Source: Limnohabitans sp. JirII-31 (GTDB taxonomy: Bacteria > Pseudomonadota > Gammaproteobacteria > Burkholderiales > Burkholderiaceae_C). Taken from it: 64,000 nt of DNA. A program made the translations under genes and the position numbers. The notes below the pieces were generated by a model. The model was given only the letters and a program-made list of their open reading frames with translations, searched no databases and was not told the DNA's origin. Positions 38,556-48,587 of the stretch are shown piece by piece; position 1 is the stretch's first letter, and every line of letters begins with the position of its first letter. The DNA lies in NCBI RefSeq assembly GCF_002778315.1, contig NZ_NESA01000001.1, positions 248,001 through 312,000 of the forward strand, given 5' to 3'.

Positions 38556-39887
38556 ATGCCTCAATCTCTGAATGAACAGCTCAGCCGTGAACAACAAATT
38601 GCCGCTCTTGAAAAAGACTGGGCGACCAACCCACGCTGGAAAGGCGTCAAGCGTGGTTACAGCGCAACTGATGTGGTGCGCTTGCGTGGCAGCGTTCAAA
38701 TCGAAAATACGCTGGCCAAGCGCGGTGCTGAAAAATTGTGGCGTTTGGTCAACGGCGAAGCGAAGAAGGGTTATGTGAATTCTTTTGGCGCGATCTCTGC
38801 TGGCCAGGCCATGCAACAGGCCAAAGCCGGTTTGGAAGCTGTGTATTTGTCGGGTTGGCAGGTGGCTGCTGATGGCAACACCTCGGAAACCATGTATCCC
38901 GACCAGTCGCTGTATGCCTACGACTCCGTGCCCACCATGGTGCGTCGCATCAACAACACATTCAAGCGCGCTGATGAAATCCAATGGGGCCGGGGCATTG
39001 AACCCGGTAGCAAAGAGTTCGTGGACTTTTTCTTGCCCATCGTGGCCGACGCTGAAGCTGGTTTCGGTGGCGTTTTAAACGCATTTGAACTGATGAAAAA
39101 CATGATCACTGCGGGGGCGGCGGGTGTGCACTTTGAAGACCAGTTGGCAGCGGTCAAGAAATGCGGGCACATGGGCGGCAAAGTGTTGGTGCCAACGCAA
39201 GAAGCTTGTGAAAAGTTGATTTCGGCACGTTTCGCCGCTGATGTCATGGGCGTACCTACCATCGTGCTGGCCCGTACCGATGCTGAAGCTGCTAACTTGA
39301 TCACTTCTGACCACGACGCCAACGACAAACCTTTCTTGACAGGCGAGCGTACGCAAGAAGGCTTCTATCGCGTCAAAAATGGTCTGGAACAAGCCATTAG
39401 CCGTGGCGTGGCTTATGCGCCGTATGCCGACTTGGTGTGGTGCGAGACAGGTGTGCCAGACATTGGCTTTGCCCGTGAATTTGCGCAAGCGGTACATGCA
39501 GCATGCCCTGGCAAGTTGTTGTCATACAACTGCTCGCCATCGTTCAATTGGAAGAAGAATTTGAACGACAAGCAAATCGCTTCTTTCCAAGAGGACTTGT
39601 CTGCATTGGGCTATAAATACCAGTTCATCACTTTGGCGGGTATCCACATCAACTGGTTCAATACCTTCAAGTTTGCCAACGCATATGCCCAAGGTGAGGG
39701 CATGAAACACTATGTGGAAATGGTGCAAGAGCCTGAATTTGCAGCCCGTGACAAGGGTTACACCTTCGTGTCACATCAGCAAGAGGTGGGCGCAGGCTAC
39801 TTCGACGACGTGACCACGGTGATCCAGGGGGGCTCATCTTCTGTGAAGGCTTTGACCGGCTCTACAGAGGAAGAGCAGTTCCATTGA
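38556..39887 (+). CDS. aceA: Isocitrate lyase
   Basis: A 443-residue glyoxylate-shunt enzyme splitting isocitrate to glyoxylate and succinate. The catalytic loop is visible as KKCGHMGGK, and the N-terminal [17 protein letters not shown] is typical. CTGGAG precedes the ATG. It is transcribed alone, with a terminator behind it; malate synthase is not in the window. With ppsA it supports growth on C2 compounds. Confidence 0.97.
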   Translation: MPQSLNEQLSREQQIAALEKDWATNPRWKGVKRGYSATDVVRLRGSVQIENTLAKRGAEKLWRLVNGEAKKGYVNSFGAISAGQAMQQAKAGLEAVYLSGWQVAADGNTSETMYPDQSLYAYDSVPTMVRRINNTFKRADEIQWGRGIEPGSKEFVDFFLPIVADAEAGFGGVLNAFELMKNMITAGAAGVHFEDQLAAVKKCGHMGGKVLVPTQEACEKLISARFAADVMGVPTIVLARTDAEAANLITSDHDANDKPFLTGERTQEGFYRVKNGLEQAISRGVAYAPYADLVWCETGVPDIGFAREFAQAVHAACPGKLLSYNCSPSFNWKKNLNDKQIASFQEDLSALGYKYQFITLAGIHINWFNTFKFANAYAQGEGMKHYVEMVQEPEFAARDKGYTFVSHQQEVGAGYFDDVTTVIQGGSSSVKALTGSTEEEQFH

Positions 39888-39932
39888 GCTCATCAACGGG
39901 ATGGCGTTTGTCTGCCATCTTGGTCCGATAAG

Positions 39933-39960
39933 AAAAAGCCACCTTTCGGGGTGGCTTTTT
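39933..39960 (+). terminator. Intrinsic terminator of aceA
   Basis: Eleven-bp arms AAAAAGCCACC / GGTGGCTTTTT with a six-base loop; five Ts complete the right arm. Confidence 0.9.
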
Positions 39961-40063
39961 GATGTGCGCACTTGATGTGATGACATTTGGTCTTAGCGGG
40001 TTGAAAATGCCATGTACTTTTTGCAAACGGTCTATTTAGATGCTTGTTTTTAAGGAGGTCGCC

Positions 40064-40519
40064 ATGGATAACGCTCAAAGCAAAGCCGGAATTGATGCGC
40101 TGAATCGGATCATGGAGTTGGAGTTAGCCGGTGTGGTCAAGTACACCCATTATTCGCTCATGGTTTACGGCTACAACCGTATTCCTATTGTCTCTTGGCT
40201 CAAAGCCAATGCCGATGAAAGCTTGGCTCATGCCCACAAAGCAGGGGAGTTGGTGACCTTGCTAGGGGGGCATCCCTCTCTAAAAATCGGGACACTTTTG
40301 GAAACGGAAAAGCATGACATTGGAGATATCCTGCGGGAAAGCCTTGAACACGAAAAGGCAGCCCTGGCTGCCTACTACGACCTGTTGAAAATGGCAGAGG
40401 GTCATTCGGTGTTGCTCGAGGAATACGCCCGTGAAATGATCGTTCAAGAAGAGTTGCACTTGGATGAGGTAAATAAGATGTTGCGCCGCCCAGGCGATAC
40501 CCGTGCGTTCACGCCCTGA
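40064..40519 (+). CDS. Bacterioferritin-like/ferritin-like diiron protein
   Basis: A 151-residue four-helix-bundle protein. The strong RBS TAAGGAGG lies five bases before the ATG at 40064. Helix A carries MELELAGVVKY, and helix D carries QEELHLDEV (an intact ExxH). In helix B the segment ADESLAHAHK appears to have Ser53 where diiron ferritins carry the Glu of ExxH, though Glu52 is adjacent. It may store iron, protect against peroxide or act as a regulatory relative. It stands alone between two terminators. Confidence 0.78.
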   Translation: MDNAQSKAGIDALNRIMELELAGVVKYTHYSLMVYGYNRIPIVSWLKANADESLAHAHKAGELVTLLGGHPSLKIGTLLETEKHDIGDILRESLEHEKAALAAYYDLLKMAEGHSVLLEEYAREMIVQEELHLDEVNKMLRRPGDTRAFTP

Positions 40520-40561
40520 TGGGCGGCGTAAAATCCAACTCCAGCGTTTAGACCCAATTCC

Positions 40562-40587
40562 AAGCGCGGCCTGTGCCGCGCTTTTTT
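40562..40587 (+). terminator. Intrinsic terminator before thrS
   Basis: AAGCGCGGC / GCCGCGCTT arms with CTGT loop and a T-run; it ends 14 bases before the thrS start. Confidence 0.85.
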
Positions 40588-40600
40588 ACTTTTCAGACAC

Positions 40601-42508
40601 ATGGTTCAGATTACTCTTCCCGATGGTTCGCAACGTGAGTTCCCAGGTCCAGTGACCGTGGCCGAAGTGGCTGCTTCGATCGGTTCTGGTTTGGCCAAGG
40701 CAGCATTGGCGGGCAAGGTCGATGGCAAAGTGGTGGATACCAGCTACACCATGAACGGCAATGCCAGCTTGGCCATCATCACCGCCAAAGACGCCGAAGG
40801 CTTAGAGGTGATCCGTCACTCGACAGCGCATTTGCTGGCTTATGCTGTCAAGGAGTTGTTTCCTGAGGCCCAAGTCACCATCGGCCCAGTGATCGAGAAC
40901 GGATTTTTCTACGACTTTTCGTACAGCCGCAGTTTCACGCCGGAAGATTTGGTGGCCATTGAAAAGCGCATGACCGAGTTGTCCAACAAAGATGAGCCCG
41001 TCGTGCGTCGTGTGTTGCCACGCGATGAGGCGGTTGCCTATTTCAAAGGGATCGGCGAGCACTACAAGGCAGAGATCATTGCGAGCATTCCGTCCAACGA
41101 GGATGTGAGCTTGTACCGCGAAGGCAATTTTGAAGACCTCTGCCGTGGACCTCATGTGCCCAGCACCGGCAAGCTCAAACACTTCAAGCTCATGAAGGTG
41201 GCCGGTGCTTATTGGCGCGGTGACCACCGCAATGAAATGCTGCAACGCATTTATGGCACGGCTTGGAGCAGCAAAGACGACTTGCAGCTCTACCTCAAGC
41301 AGTTGGAAGAGGCTGAAAAACGTGACCACCGCAAACTGGGCCGCGAGTTGGATTTGTTCCATATCGATGAACACGCGCCGGGCTTGGTGTTTTGGCACCC
41401 CAAAGGCTGGACCGTGTGGCAGACCATTGAGCAGTACATGCGTCGGGTCTACCGTGACAACGGGTACTTAGAGGTCAAAGGCCCTCAAATCATTGATAAG
41501 TCGTTGTGGGAAAAAACAGGTCACTGGGATAAATACCGTGACAACATGTTCACCACCGAGAGCGAAAAGCGCGACTATGCGTTAAAGCCCATGAACTGCC
41601 CTGGGCACATCTTGATTTTCAAGCAAGGCATCAAAAGTTATCGCGACTTGCCTCTGCGTTACGGTGAGTTCGGTCAATGTCATCGCAACGAGCCATCGGG
41701 TGGTTTGCACGGCATCATGCGCGTGCGTGGTTTCACACAAGACGATGGCCACATCTTCTGCACTGAAGATCAAATCTTGCCCGAATGCGACACCTTCACC
41801 AAAGTGCTCAAAAAAGTTTATGAAGACTTTGGGTTCACCGACATTTTGTACAAAGTCTCTACCCGTCCTGAAGCGCGTATCGGGTCGGACGACTTGTGGG
41901 ACAAGGCTGAAAAGGCGTTGATGGACAGCCTACGTCACTCAGGTTGTGAGTTTGTGATCTCTGAAGGCGATGGCGCTTTTTACGGTCCCAAAATTGAATA
42001 CACCCTCAAAGATGCGATTGGCCGTGAGTGGCAATGCGGCACGATTCAGGTGGACTTCAACCTGTCTGAGCGTCTGGATGCTGAGTACGTCGCTGAAGAT
42101 GGCTCGCGCCAACGCCCCGTGATCTTGCACCGCGCCATTGTGGGCAGCATGGAGCGATTCATTGGTATCTTGATCGAGCAACATGCCGGCGCACTGCCTG
42201 CCTGGCTGGCGCCAGTTCAAGTTTCCGTGCTCAATATCACCGATTCGCAGGCTGAATATGCCCAAGAAGTTGCGAAAACGCTGCGAAATCAAGGGCTTAG
42301 GGTCGATTTAGACCTGCGCAATGAGAAAATCACGTATAAAATACGAGAGCATTCAATGCAAAAGCTTCCTTACATCTTGGTCGTAGGCGATAAAGAGAAG
42401 GAAGCTGGTGCCGTCGCAGTGCGCGCCCGAGGCAATCAAGACCTCGGTGTGATGTCTCTCCAAGCGTTCTCTCAAAAGATCGCCTCAGACATCGCTCTCA
42501 AAAGCTGA
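40601..42508 (+). CDS. thrS: Threonine-tRNA ligase
   Basis: A 635-residue class II synthetase. Seen: an N-terminal TGS domain ([19 protein letters not shown]), an editing domain with [16 protein letters not shown], the catalytic core including [10 protein letters not shown] and [22 protein letters not shown], and an anticodon-binding C terminus. It leads the thrS-infC-rpmI-rplT-pheS-pheT-ihfA block. Its ATG lies 14 bases beyond the preceding terminator, leaving almost no leader unless transcription begins within or before that hairpin. Confidence 0.97.
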   Translation: MVQITLPDGSQREFPGPVTVAEVAASIGSGLAKAALAGKVDGKVVDTSYTMNGNASLAIITAKDAEGLEVIRHSTAHLLAYAVKELFPEAQVTIGPVIENGFFYDFSYSRSFTPEDLVAIEKRMTELSNKDEPVVRRVLPRDEAVAYFKGIGEHYKAEIIASIPSNEDVSLYREGNFEDLCRGPHVPSTGKLKHFKLMKVAGAYWRGDHRNEMLQRIYGTAWSSKDDLQLYLKQLEEAEKRDHRKLGRELDLFHIDEHAPGLVFWHPKGWTVWQTIEQYMRRVYRDNGYLEVKGPQIIDKSLWEKTGHWDKYRDNMFTTESEKRDYALKPMNCPGHILIFKQGIKSYRDLPLRYGEFGQCHRNEPSGGLHGIMRVRGFTQDDGHIFCTEDQILPECDTFTKVLKKVYEDFGFTDILYKVSTRPEARIGSDDLWDKAEKALMDSLRHSGCEFVISEGDGAFYGPKIEYTLKDAIGREWQCGTIQVDFNLSERLDAEYVAEDGSRQRPVILHRAIVGSMERFIGILIEQHAGALPAWLAPVQVSVLNITDSQAEYAQEVAKTLRNQGLRVDLDLRNEKITYKIREHSMQKLPYILVVGDKEKEAGAVAVRARGNQDLGVMSLQAFSQKIASDIALKS

Positions 42509-42584
42509 TTTCACCTAGAAATTGCCAAGAGTTGTGCGTCGCACACGTGTGTCGGTTTGTTTTTGATTTTTAAGGATAGTCACC

Positions 42585-43184
42585 ATCGCTACAGAATTTC
42601 GCGATCGCCGCCAGCGCGAGGAACGCAAACACCGCCTCAACCGGGAAATCATGGCCCCGGAAGTCCGTCTCTCCGGTCCTGACAACGAGCCCCTGGGCAT
42701 TGTGAGCTTGGCTGAAGCCTTGCGCATGGCCGGTGAGATCGATGTTGACTTGGTTGAAATTGCTGCCACAGCAGTTCCGCCTGTCTGTCGATTGATGGAC
42801 TACGGTAAGTTCAAGTACCAAGAGCAAAAGAAGGCGGCGGAAGCCAAGTCCAAGCAAAAAGTTATCGAGGTGAAGGAAATCAAATTCCGACCTGGTACCG
42901 ATGATGGTGACTACAACATCAAGATGCGCAACATCAAGCGCTTCTTGGATGACGGTGACAAATGCAAGATCACATTGCGCTTTCGGGGCCGTGAGATCAC
43001 GCACCAAGAAATCGGTATGGCGCTGTTACAGCGTATCCGTGATGAGTTGGCGGACCTGATCGTGGTTGAACAGTTCCCCAAACTTGAAGGGCGTCAAATG
43101 ATCATGATGATCGCGCCTGGCAAGAAGAAATCGGGTGGCGCCGCCAAACCCGCCGCAGAAGCTGCTTCGGCAGATGCTGCGTAA
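42585..43184 (+). CDS. infC: Translation initiation factor IF-3 (ATC start)
   Basis: A 199-residue initiation factor that proofreads start codons and keeps 30S subunits free. The reading frame is open back to an ATC at 42585, eight bases after AAGGA (42572-42576), giving a start like [20 protein letters not shown]. The first ATG (42651) would delete 22 conserved residues and has no RBS. Rare start codons in infC are known to support autoregulation, since IF-3 discriminates against them. The core [19 protein letters not shown] and the C-terminal domain are intact. Confidence 0.93.
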   Translation: MATEFRDRRQREERKHRLNREIMAPEVRLSGPDNEPLGIVSLAEALRMAGEIDVDLVEIAATAVPPVCRLMDYGKFKYQEQKKAAEAKSKQKVIEVKEIKFRPGTDDGDYNIKMRNIKRFLDDGDKCKITLRFRGREITHQEIGMALLQRIRDELADLIVVEQFPKLEGRQMIMMIAPGKKKSGGAAKPAAEAASADAA

Positions 43185-43199
43185 ATTGGTGGTGAATTA

Positions 43200-43257
43200 G
43201 TGTCTCGGGGCTAACAAGACTGCGCATCGGTGCGCAGGCGCCTCACGAGCACAAATA
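43200..43257 (+). promoter_or_regulatory. Structured leader before rpmI
   Basis: CTGCGCA / TGCGCAG (43220-43226 and 43231-43237) form a perfect hairpin with a TCGG loop, and flanking bases can extend the stem. It lies between infC and rpmI, where L20-dependent control acts in other bacteria. Function here is only suggested. Confidence 0.35.
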
Positions 43258-43271
43258 ATAGGAGCATTCAC

Positions 43272-43475
43272 ATGCCCAAAATGAAGACCAAAAGCAGCGC
43301 TAAAAAGCGCTTCCGCGTTCGTCCAGGTGGCACCGTCAAGCGCGGTCAAGCCTTCAAACGTCACATCTTGACCAAGAAGACCACCAAGAACAAGCGTCAC
43401 CTCCGCGGCTCAGTGGCTGTGCATGAGACCAACATGGGTCACATGGCACAAATGCTGCCAAAGACTGGCCTGTAA
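43272..43475 (+). CDS. rpmI: 50S ribosomal protein bL35
   Basis: A 67-residue very basic ribosomal protein beginning [16 protein letters not shown], as in all bacteria. TAGGAG precedes the ATG at 43272. It is followed by rplT after 26 bases. Confidence 0.97.
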   Translation: MPKMKTKSSAKKRFRVRPGGTVKRGQAFKRHILTKKTTKNKRHLRGSVAVHETNMGHMAQMLPKTGL

Positions 43476-43501
43476 TTAACTGACGAACAAGGAGAAAAAA
43501 T

Positions 43502-43861
43502 ATGCCTCGCGTTAAACGTGGTGTTACGGCCCGTGCCCGTCACAAAAAAGTTCTGGCTTTAGCCAAAGGTTTCCGCGGTCGCCGCGGTAATGTCTTCCGC
43601 ATCGCTAAACAAGCGGTGATGAAGGCTGGTCAATACGCCTACCGTGACCGCCGCACTAAAAAGCGTGTGTTCCGTCAGTTGTGGATTGCCCGTATCAACG
43701 CCGCTGCACGTCAGTGTGGTTTGACTTACAGCCAGTTTGCCAACGGCCTGAAAAAGGCTGCGATCGAAATCGACCGCAAGATGTTGGCCGATTTGGCCGT
43801 GCACGACATGGCTGCTTTCAGCCACATCGTGGACCAAGTCAAAGCCAAGCTGGCTGCTTGA
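43502..43861 (+). CDS. rplT: 50S ribosomal protein bL20
   Basis: A 119-residue ribosomal protein with the conserved opening [18 protein letters not shown] and [29 protein letters not shown]. In other bacteria L20 represses its own operon by binding the mRNA before rpmI. AAGGAG precedes the ATG. Confidence 0.97.
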   Translation: MPRVKRGVTARARHKKVLALAKGFRGRRGNVFRIAKQAVMKAGQYAYRDRRTKKRVFRQLWIARINAAARQCGLTYSQFANGLKKAAIEIDRKMLADLAVHDMAAFSHIVDQVKAKLAA

Positions 43862-43924
43862 TGCCCGCTGAGGTCACGTTGCGGCTGAGCGCTTTCGCAA
43901 CACCGTAACGTACCCACCAGCCAA

Positions 43925-43967
43925 GGGATTGAAGCTGCAACCAGCTTCAATCCCTTTTTTGTTTTTT
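43925..43967 (+). terminator. Intrinsic terminator or attenuator in front of pheS
   Basis: Perfect 13-bp arms GGGATTGAAGCTG / CAGCTTCAATCCC with a CAAC loop, followed by T6-G-T6. It lies between rplT and pheS, genes that are usually cotranscribed, and ends 14 bases before pheS. A 15-codon frame (43861-43908) precedes it but contains only one Phe codon, so classical Phe-peptide attenuation is not evident. Confidence 0.85.
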
Positions 43968-43981
43968 ACCTCCGAATTCCT

Positions 43982-45034
43982 ATGAACGAGTTGGACTCTT
44001 TGGTCACCAGCGCACAGGCCTTGTTTGCACAAAGCGCCACCCCGGCCGATCTTGAAAACGCCAAGGCCCAGTTTTTGGGTAAATCAGGCCGCATCACCGA
44101 GTTGATGAAGGGCATGGCTGCCTTGAGCGTGGAAGAAAAAAAGTCGCGCGGTGCGGTCATCAACGTTGCCAAGCAAGCCATTGAGGCAGCGTTGAACGCA
44201 CGCCGTCAAGCCTTGGCCGATGCCGAACTCCAGACCCAACTCAAAGCCGAAGCCCTTGACGTCACCTTGCCTGGACGCACGCGCACAGCAGGTGGTTTGC
44301 ACCCTGTGTCATTGACGCTTGAGCGCATCGAAGCCATTTTTGGTTCGATGGGTTTTGATGTGGCTCAGGGCCCAGAGATCGAAACCGACTGGTTCAACTT
44401 CACCGCACTCAACACACCGCAAGATCATCCGGCACGCTCCATGCACGACACCTTCTATGTCGAAGGTGGCAGCCCTGAGGCCCCGAACTTGTTGCGCACC
44501 CATACCAGTCCGATGCAAATCCGCCATGCGGTGCAACATGTCAAGCGTTACCAAGCCTTGATGGATGCGGGGCAGGTCATGCCTGAAATCCGAGTCATTG
44601 CACCCGGTCGCACTTACCGTGTCGACAGTGACGCCACCCATTCACCCATGTTCCATCAATGCGAAGGTCTGTGGGTGGGCGAGAACGTGAGCTTCAAAGA
44701 TCTCAAAGTTGTCTTCACCGACTTCTACCGCACCTTCTTCGAAACCGATGACTTGGTGCTGCGTTTCCGCCCCAGCTTTTTTCCATTCACCGAACCCAGC
44801 GCTGAGGTCGACATTCAGTTCGCCAGCGGGCCATTGGCCGGGCGTTGGCTGGAGGTCGCTGGCTCTGGTGAAGTCCATCCCAATGTCATTCGCAATATGG
44901 GTCTCGATCCCGAGCGCTACATTGGCTTTGCCTTTGGCATGGGCACCGATCGCTTGACCATGCTGCGTTACGGCGTCAGCGACTTGCGCCTGTTCTTTGA
45001 TGGCGACATTCGCTTCTTGAGCCAGTTCCAGTAA
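43982..45034 (+). CDS. pheS: Phenylalanine-tRNA ligase alpha subunit
   Basis: A 350-residue catalytic subunit: an N-terminal coiled coil, then the class II core with [30 protein letters not shown] and [16 protein letters not shown], and the C-terminal [13 protein letters not shown] (motif 3). The ATG lies 14 bases after a strong terminator/attenuator. It is followed after 25 bases by pheT. Confidence 0.97.
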   Translation: MNELDSLVTSAQALFAQSATPADLENAKAQFLGKSGRITELMKGMAALSVEEKKSRGAVINVAKQAIEAALNARRQALADAELQTQLKAEALDVTLPGRTRTAGGLHPVSLTLERIEAIFGSMGFDVAQGPEIETDWFNFTALNTPQDHPARSMHDTFYVEGGSPEAPNLLRTHTSPMQIRHAVQHVKRYQALMDAGQVMPEIRVIAPGRTYRVDSDATHSPMFHQCEGLWVGENVSFKDLKVVFTDFYRTFFETDDLVLRFRPSFFPFTEPSAEVDIQFASGPLAGRWLEVAGSGEVHPNVIRNMGLDPERYIGFAFGMGTDRLTMLRYGVSDLRLFFDGDIRFLSQFQ

Positions 45035-45059
45035 TTCGCCCACCGACACGAGATTCACC

Positions 45060-47486
45060 ATGCAATTCCCCGAATCCTGGTTGCGCGAATTCTGCAACCC
45101 CTCCCTCACGACCCAACAGTTGGCTGACACCTTGACCATGGCAGGTCTCGAGGTGGAAGACCTTCAACCCGTGGCGCCGCCTTTCACCGGCATCGTGGTG
45201 GGTGAAATCAAAGAAGCCGTCCAACATCCCGATGCTGATCGCTTGCGCGTGTGCCAAGTTGACGTGGGGCAAGGCAGCTTGCTCAACATCGTGTGCGGTG
45301 CACCCAACGCGCGCGTGGGTATCAAAATTCCATGCGCCATGGTCGGAGCCGAGCTGCCCCCAGGCGAAGATGGCAAACCCTTCAAAATCAAAGTGGGCAA
45401 ACTACGAGGCGTAGAGAGTCAAGGCATGTTGTGCTCCGCCAAAGAACTCAAAATTGCCGACGACCATGGTGGTTTGTTGGAGTTGCCTGCTGACGCGCCC
45501 TTGGGGCAAAACATCCGCGAATACCTCCAGCTCGATGACACACTGCTCACCCTCAAGCTCACGCCCAACTTGGCGCATTGCTTGAGCGTCTACGGGATTG
45601 CGCGTGAACTCTCTGCGTTGACTGGTGCGCCTTTGAAAGCACCGAGTTTTCCAGCCGTCTCCGTGAGCAACCACGATCAATTGCCTGTCAAGATCAGCGC
45701 TCCCGATTTGTGTGGTCGCTTCTCGGGTCGTGTGGTGCGTGGCGTCAACACGCAAGCCCAAACGCCTGCATGGATGGTCGATCGTCTGGCCCGTTGTGGC
45801 CAACGCAGCGTCAGCCCCTTGGTCGACATCTCGAACTACGTGATGTTTGAGTTGGGCCGTCCCTCGCATATTTTTGACCTCGACAAAATCCACGGAGGTC
45901 TCGACGTGCGGTGGGGCAAAGTGGGCGAATCGCTCAAACTCTTGAACGGCAACACCGTCACGCTCGACGACAAGGTAGGCGTCATTGCCGACGACACCCA
46001 AGTCGAATCGCTCGCAGGCATCATGGGTGGCGACGCCACTGCCGTGAGCGACAGCACGCAAAACATTTACATCGAAGCGGCCTTCTGGTGGCCCTCGGCC
46101 ATCACCGGCCGTTCACGTCGCTTCAACTTCAGCACTGACGCTGGGCATCGCTTCGAACGTGGTGTGGATCCGCAGCTGACCGTCGAGCACATCGAGCGCA
46201 TCACCCAACTGGTGATCGACATTTGCGGTACACCTCAGACCACCGTAGGTCCAGTGATCGACCAACAAATCAATATGCCTGCTGCTCAAGAGGTCACCCT
46301 GCGTGTGGCACGTGCGGTCAAAGTCATTGGCATGCCATTGACGCAGCCACGTGTGGCGGACGCTTTGCGTGGCTTGGGGCTGTCGGTGAGCGAAGGCGAG
46401 GGGACCGTCACCGTGCAGGTCCCGTCCTACCGTTTTGACTTGCAGATTGAAGAGGATTTGATCGAAGAAGTCGCACGCATGGTCGGCTACAACAACTTGC
46501 CCACCACCCCCCCATTGGCACCTATCACCGCCAAAGTGCGTCTGGAGTCGCAACGCAGTCCGCATGCCGTGCGCCGTCAATTGGCCGCTTTGGGTTACCA
46601 AGAGACCATCAACTTCAGCTTTGTCGAAGAGCGCTGGGAGCATGAACTCGCAGGCAACCCCAACCCCATCAAACTGCTCAACCCGATCGCCAGTCAGATG
46701 AGCGTCATGCGCTCATCTTTGTTGGGATCTTTGCTCAACGTCGTCAAGTTCAACGTGGACCGCAAGGCCAGCCGCGTGCGCGTGTTTGAGCTGGGCCGCG
46801 TGTTCAAAAAAGATCCGTCCGTCGAAGACACCGACACCACCGTGCAAGGTTTTGACCAGCCCATGCACGTTGCAGGCTTGGTGTTCGGCAGCATCGCTCC
46901 CGCGCAATGGGGCAGCAAAGAGCAGGGCGTTGATTTTTTCGATGTCAAAGCCGATGTGCAAGCCTTGTTGGCGCCTGCGCAGCCTGAGTTTGAAGCGGCT
47001 GAACATCCGGCCATGCATCCTGGGCGTTGTGCCAAGGTGTTGCTCCATGGCGTGGTCGTGGGCCATGTTGGCGAACTCCACCCACGCTGGAGACAAAGCT
47101 GGGACTTGGCTCAAGCGCCTGTGATGTTCGAGCTTGAGCTCAACGCCGTGCTGAACCGTCAAGTGCCTGTGGCCAGTCCTGTGGCACGCTTTCCTGCGGT
47201 GGAGCGTGACATTGCCGTGATCGTCAAAGAAAGCGTCACACACGCCGCCCTCATGGCCGCCGTGCATGCCGCCCCCACACAAGGCTTGTTGCGTCACGCT
47301 GTGCTGTTTGATGTGTACCGGCCCAAGACCGACAACGCAGGCATGGCGTTGGATGAGAAAAGTCTGGCCGTTCGTTTGACACTCAACAGCGACGAAGCCA
47401 CCCTGAATGAAGCCCAAATTGACGGTGCTGTTCAGGCCATCGTCAGCCAGTTGACCACCCAGTTGGCTGCACGCCTGCGCGCTTGA
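45060..47486 (+). CDS. pheT: Phenylalanine-tRNA ligase beta subunit
   Basis: An 808-residue subunit with an N-terminal tRNA-binding EMAP-like domain (HPDADRLRVCQVDVG), B3/B4 editing domain, B5, the pseudo-catalytic core, and the C-terminal ferredoxin-fold anticodon-binding domain (VARFPAVERDIAVIV). Full length. It is followed by ihfA, as in most proteobacteria. Confidence 0.97.
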   Translation: MQFPESWLREFCNPSLTTQQLADTLTMAGLEVEDLQPVAPPFTGIVVGEIKEAVQHPDADRLRVCQVDVGQGSLLNIVCGAPNARVGIKIPCAMVGAELPPGEDGKPFKIKVGKLRGVESQGMLCSAKELKIADDHGGLLELPADAPLGQNIREYLQLDDTLLTLKLTPNLAHCLSVYGIARELSALTGAPLKAPSFPAVSVSNHDQLPVKISAPDLCGRFSGRVVRGVNTQAQTPAWMVDRLARCGQRSVSPLVDISNYVMFELGRPSHIFDLDKIHGGLDVRWGKVGESLKLLNGNTVTLDDKVGVIADDTQVESLAGIMGGDATAVSDSTQNIYIEAAFWWPSAITGRSRRFNFSTDAGHRFERGVDPQLTVEHIERITQLVIDICGTPQTTVGPVIDQQINMPAAQEVTLRVARAVKVIGMPLTQPRVADALRGLGLSVSEGEGTVTVQVPSYRFDLQIEEDLIEEVARMVGYNNLPTTPPLAPITAKVRLESQRSPHAVRRQLAALGYQETINFSFVEERWEHELAGNPNPIKLLNPIASQMSVMRSSLLGSLLNVVKFNVDRKASRVRVFELGRVFKKDPSVEDTDTTVQGFDQPMHVAGLVFGSIAPAQWGSKEQGVDFFDVKADVQALLAPAQPEFEAAEHPAMHPGRCAKVLLHGVVVGHVGELHPRWRQSWDLAQAPVMFELELNAVLNRQVPVASPVARFPAVERDIAVIVKESVTHAALMAAVHAAPTQGLLRHAVLFDVYRPKTDNAGMALDEKSLAVRLTLNSDEATLNEAQIDGAVQAIVSQLTTQLAARLRA

Positions 47487-47513
47487 TGCGTCACGATTTA
47501 CAGTAAGACCCCC

Positions 47514-47849
47514 ATGGAACTTTCCTTCGAGAGCCTCGAGTCCCCCGCGCTGACCAAAGCCCAGCTGGCTGATTTGCTGTTTGAGCAAATCGGGCTCAAC
47601 AAGCGCGAGTCCAAAGACATGATCGATGCATTCTTTGACCTTATTGCGCAAAGCCTGGTCGAGGGGACCGACGTGAAAATTTCCAGCTTTGGCAATTTTC
47701 AAATTCGTACCAAGGCACCGCGACCTGGTCGCAACCCTCGTACAGGGGAAGCCATCCCGATTGAAGCGCGACGAGCTGTGACCTTTCACGCCAGCCACAA
47801 ACTCAAAGAGCAAATTCAGGGCGACGGCCAGGGAAAATTAGAAGCCTAA
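47514..47849 (+). CDS. ihfA: Integration host factor alpha subunit
   Basis: A 111-residue DNA-bending protein of the HU/IHF family with the beta-arm motif RPGRNPRTGE and VKISSFGNF. The order pheT-ihfA-merR identifies it as IHF-alpha rather than HU. It has an N-terminal extension of about ten residues relative to E. coli. Confidence 0.96.
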   Translation: MELSFESLESPALTKAQLADLLFEQIGLNKRESKDMIDAFFDLIAQSLVEGTDVKISSFGNFQIRTKAPRPGRNPRTGEAIPIEARRAVTFHASHKLKEQIQGDGQGKLEA

Positions 47850-47962
47850 ATTCCACAGTGTGGCGTTGAGTCAACTTTTTTATTTGGCAAACGACAAAAA
47901 TAGGCAACGCGGAGGCGATCTTCGTGTAACCTCTGCGCTCCCGTTTACAAGCCCCTGATTTC

Positions 47963-48430
47963 ATGGAGAAATCCCTCCTTCCTTCTATCCCAGCCAAACG
48001 CTACTTCACCATTGGTGAAGTGAGCGATTTGTGTGGCGTCAAGCCGCACGTGCTGCGCTATTGGGAGCAGGAATTCACCCAACTGCGCCCCATGAAACGG
48101 CGTGGCAACCGCCGCTACTACCAGCACCATGAGGTGCTGATGATTCGCCGCATTCGAGATCTTTTGTACGACCAGGGTTTCACCATCAGTGGCGCACGCA
48201 ACAAATTGCAAGAATTGGTGCAGTCTGAGCGTGAGCGTCGTCGCCTCTCAAGCGACTCAGTGGATGACACGAGCTTGCCAGACGAAGACGGCTTGGATTT
48301 AGAAACGGTGGATGGTGAGGTGTCTGATGAACAAGAGTTGGCATCACCTTTTCATGTGGACGATCAGGCCATGCATATTCTTCGCAAAGAGTTGCTGCAA
48401 ATTCGCGAACTGCTCTCTGAGACGGTCTGA
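47963..48430 (+). CDS. MerR-family transcriptional regulator
   Basis: A 155-residue regulator with an N-terminal winged HTH (YFTIGEVSDLCGVKPHVLRYWEQEF; RRGNRRYYQHHEV). The acidic C-terminal half has no metal-binding cysteines, so it is not a metal sensor. It always seems to follow ihfA in this lineage; its target is unknown. The frame continues with a short helical tail. Confidence 0.88.
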   Translation: MEKSLLPSIPAKRYFTIGEVSDLCGVKPHVLRYWEQEFTQLRPMKRRGNRRYYQHHEVLMIRRIRDLLYDQGFTISGARNKLQELVQSERERRRLSSDSVDDTSLPDEDGLDLETVDGEVSDEQELASPFHVDDQAMHILRKELLQIRELLSETV

Positions 48431-48437
48431 GTCGCGT

Positions 48438-48443
48438 TATAAT
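48438..48443 (+). promoter_or_regulatory. Candidate -10 element of the tRNA-Pro gene
   Basis: A consensus TATAAT starting 15 bases before the mature tRNA. The -35 would lie at the end of the merR-type gene and is weak. Confidence 0.45.
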
Positions 48444-48452
48444 TTATGTCTT

Positions 48453-48529
48453 CGGCGTGTAGCGCAGCCTGGTAGCGCACTTGCATGGGGTGCAAGGGGT
48501 CGCGAGTTCGAATCCCGCCACGCCGACCA
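48453..48529 (+). tRNA. tRNA-Pro (anticodon GGG)
   Basis: A 77-base tRNA with acceptor arms CGGCGTG / CACGCCG, discriminator A and encoded CCA. The anticodon stem is CTTGC / GCAAG with loop ATGGGGT, giving GGG and thus proline CCC/CCU decoding. The T arm GTTCGAATC is standard. It is immediately followed by a terminator. Confidence 0.97.
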
Positions 48530-48539
48530 AAACGACCAA

Positions 48540-48570
48540 GGGTTAGCAGCTTTTCGCTGCTAACCCTTTT
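48540..48570. terminator. Terminator between tRNA-Pro and mshG
   Basis: Eleven-bp arms GGGTTAGCAGC / GCTGCTAACCC with a TTTTC loop followed by TTTT. It also lies at the 3' end of the leftward pilus operon. Confidence 0.85.
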
Positions 48571-48587
48571 GTCTTTTATTGCGCTGG

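Noticed and set aside
46713..47813. A 366-codon antisense frame over pheT and ihfA
   Set aside because: It spans two conserved genes, lacks an RBS and family features.
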